The position numbers and the translations under genes were made by a program. A DNA stretch of 7,020 nucleotides from Alphaproteobacteria bacterium (lineage in GTDB: Bacteria > Pseudomonadota > Alphaproteobacteria > Rhizobiales > Beijerinckiaceae): assembly GCA_009920595.1 (NCBI GenBank), contig RFZR01000085.1:1-7020 (forward strand). The letters are read 5' to 3'. How positions within the stretch are numbered: the stretch's first letter is position 1; each line of letters starts with the position of its first letter. Positions 6,427 through 7,020 of the stretch are shown piece by piece. Under the pieces are notes generated by a model. The model saw only the letters and a list, made by a program, of their open reading frames with translations, had not been told where the DNA came from and ran no database searches.

Positions 6427-6933
6427 TTAAGCTTCGCCGACGGTTTCAAACATCGTCACCGCGAGCGCATCAACAGGTGATTTGCCAGACCACATTACAA
6501 ATTGAAACGCTTGGTAATGGCGATCGCATGTATCAACTGCGAGATTCATCAAAGCCTCACATTGTGCGCCCGAAGGCTCGGCACCACCCGATAGCATCAA
6601 CGAGTGGCGAAACATCACAACATCAGTTTCCGACCACATATCGAAATGACCGATCCACAATTGCTCATTGATGCGCGTCATCAAATCAGCAATCTCGCTG
6701 CGGCGGCGCTCTGGAATTTTGAGATCAAAGGCGCAGGCGACATGCAGCGCTTCAATACCGTCAAGCCAAGTGAAGGCGACATCATAAGACGTCCAACGGC
6801 CTTGCACGGAAATGGCGATCTCATCATCACCCGAGCGCTCGAAGGTCAAATCTTTAAGTTGAGCGAGCCGCTCGACCATATCGAGCGGATGTTCGCCCCG
6901 CTCGGTTTCATGTGAATCAGTGATCGACATCAT
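6427..6933 (-). CDS. YbjN domain-containing protein
   Basis: A 168-residue YbjN-domain protein (Pfam family of bacterial sensory-transduction or chaperone-like proteins with a type III secretion chaperone-like fold). E. coli YbjN affects motility and stress responses; the alphaproteobacterial role is not established. Conserved features include HPLDMVERLAQ near the N-terminus, WTSYDVAFTWLDGIEALHVA, the CAFDLKIPERRR segment, INEQLWIGHFDMW, GAEPSGAQCEALM and the C-terminal end FETVGEA, all close to what I recall of Hyphomicrobiales YbjN proteins found beside proC. I chose the ATG at 6933 (an ATG also follows at 6930); a TTG at 6966 would add 11 residues that look unrelated. AAGG lies about ten bases upstream. 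It is probably the first gene of the YbjN-proC-TetR-csaA cluster. It is intact. Confidence 0.9.
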   Translation of the reverse strand: MMSITDSHETERGEHPLDMVERLAQLKDLTFERSGDDEIAISVQGRWTSYDVAFTWLDGIEALHVACAFDLKIPERRRSEIADLMTRINEQLWIGHFDMWSETDVVMFRHSLMLSGGAEPSGAQCEALMNLAVDTCDRHYQAFQFVMWSGKSPVDALAVTMFETVGEA

Positions 6934-7020
6934 GCATCCAGTTGCCTTAATGGCCCGCCCCGACAAGGACGACTTAAAACCATCAGGCAGGGTGGACGCT
7001 CACGGATTCGGCTGAATCGC
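6934..7020. promoter_or_regulatory. Upstream region of the YbjN-proC cluster
   Basis: No gene can be assigned in this edge segment, and a neighbouring gene may end just beyond or within it. It contains TTAA at 6946-6949 and 6973-6976 and an inverted pair of GANTC sites, GATTC (7005-7009) and GAATC (7014-7018), four bases apart. A promoter here is likely from position, but I cannot define its elements. Confidence 0.3.

Noticed and set aside
1..7020. A new defence, mobile or biosynthetic system
   Set aside because: The genes are recognisable core families in an order familiar from Hyphomicrobiales chromosomes; no integrase, transposase, toxin-antitoxin, restriction or repeat-array signature is visible.

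Overview
The window looks like ordinary chromosome from an alphaproteobacterium, most likely of the order Hyphomicrobiales (Rhizobiales). This rests on protein families and gene order: a DivJ-type kinase, a peptidoglycan-binding-domain protein and a DUF1491 protein in one run, a DUF5330-like protein next to SufE, and YbjN, ProC, a TetR-type regulator and CsaA in another. No mobile element, tRNA, rRNA, CRISPR array or phage gene is visible. GC content looks moderate, and I cannot name a genus. Layout: bases 1-3245 hold a leftward (minus-strand) run. In transcription order it contains a multi-membrane-segment histidine kinase resembling DivJ (broken by a frameshift), a membrane-anchored peptidoglycan-binding-domain protein, a DUF1491 protein, and a malate/L-lactate (Ldh) family dehydrogenase that leaves the window at base 1. 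These genes overlap or nearly touch, so they are probably cotranscribed. Bases 3246-3559 are a divergent intergenic region with several TTAA-type motifs that could bind CtrA and a tight cluster of GANTC (CcrM) sites. Bases 3560-4505 run rightward with a small DUF5330-like protein and sufE. An AT-rich hairpin lies between sufE and the convergent leftward cluster. That second leftward cluster (4533-6933) reads YbjN, proC, a TetR-like regulator that is broken, and csaA. How the genes fit together: DivJ belongs to the DivJ/PleC/DivK/CtrA cell-cycle circuit of alphaproteobacteria, and possible CtrA and CcrM motifs in front of it would suit cell-cycle-linked expression. SufE supplies sulfur for Fe-S cluster assembly. 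ProC makes the last step of proline synthesis. CsaA and YbjN are chaperone-like or accessory proteins. The most notable result is that both recognisable regulators (the DivJ-like kinase and the TetR-like protein) are interrupted, while the complete housekeeping genes around them read cleanly. This could be real gene decay or base-calling error. I see no convincing new multi-gene system here.
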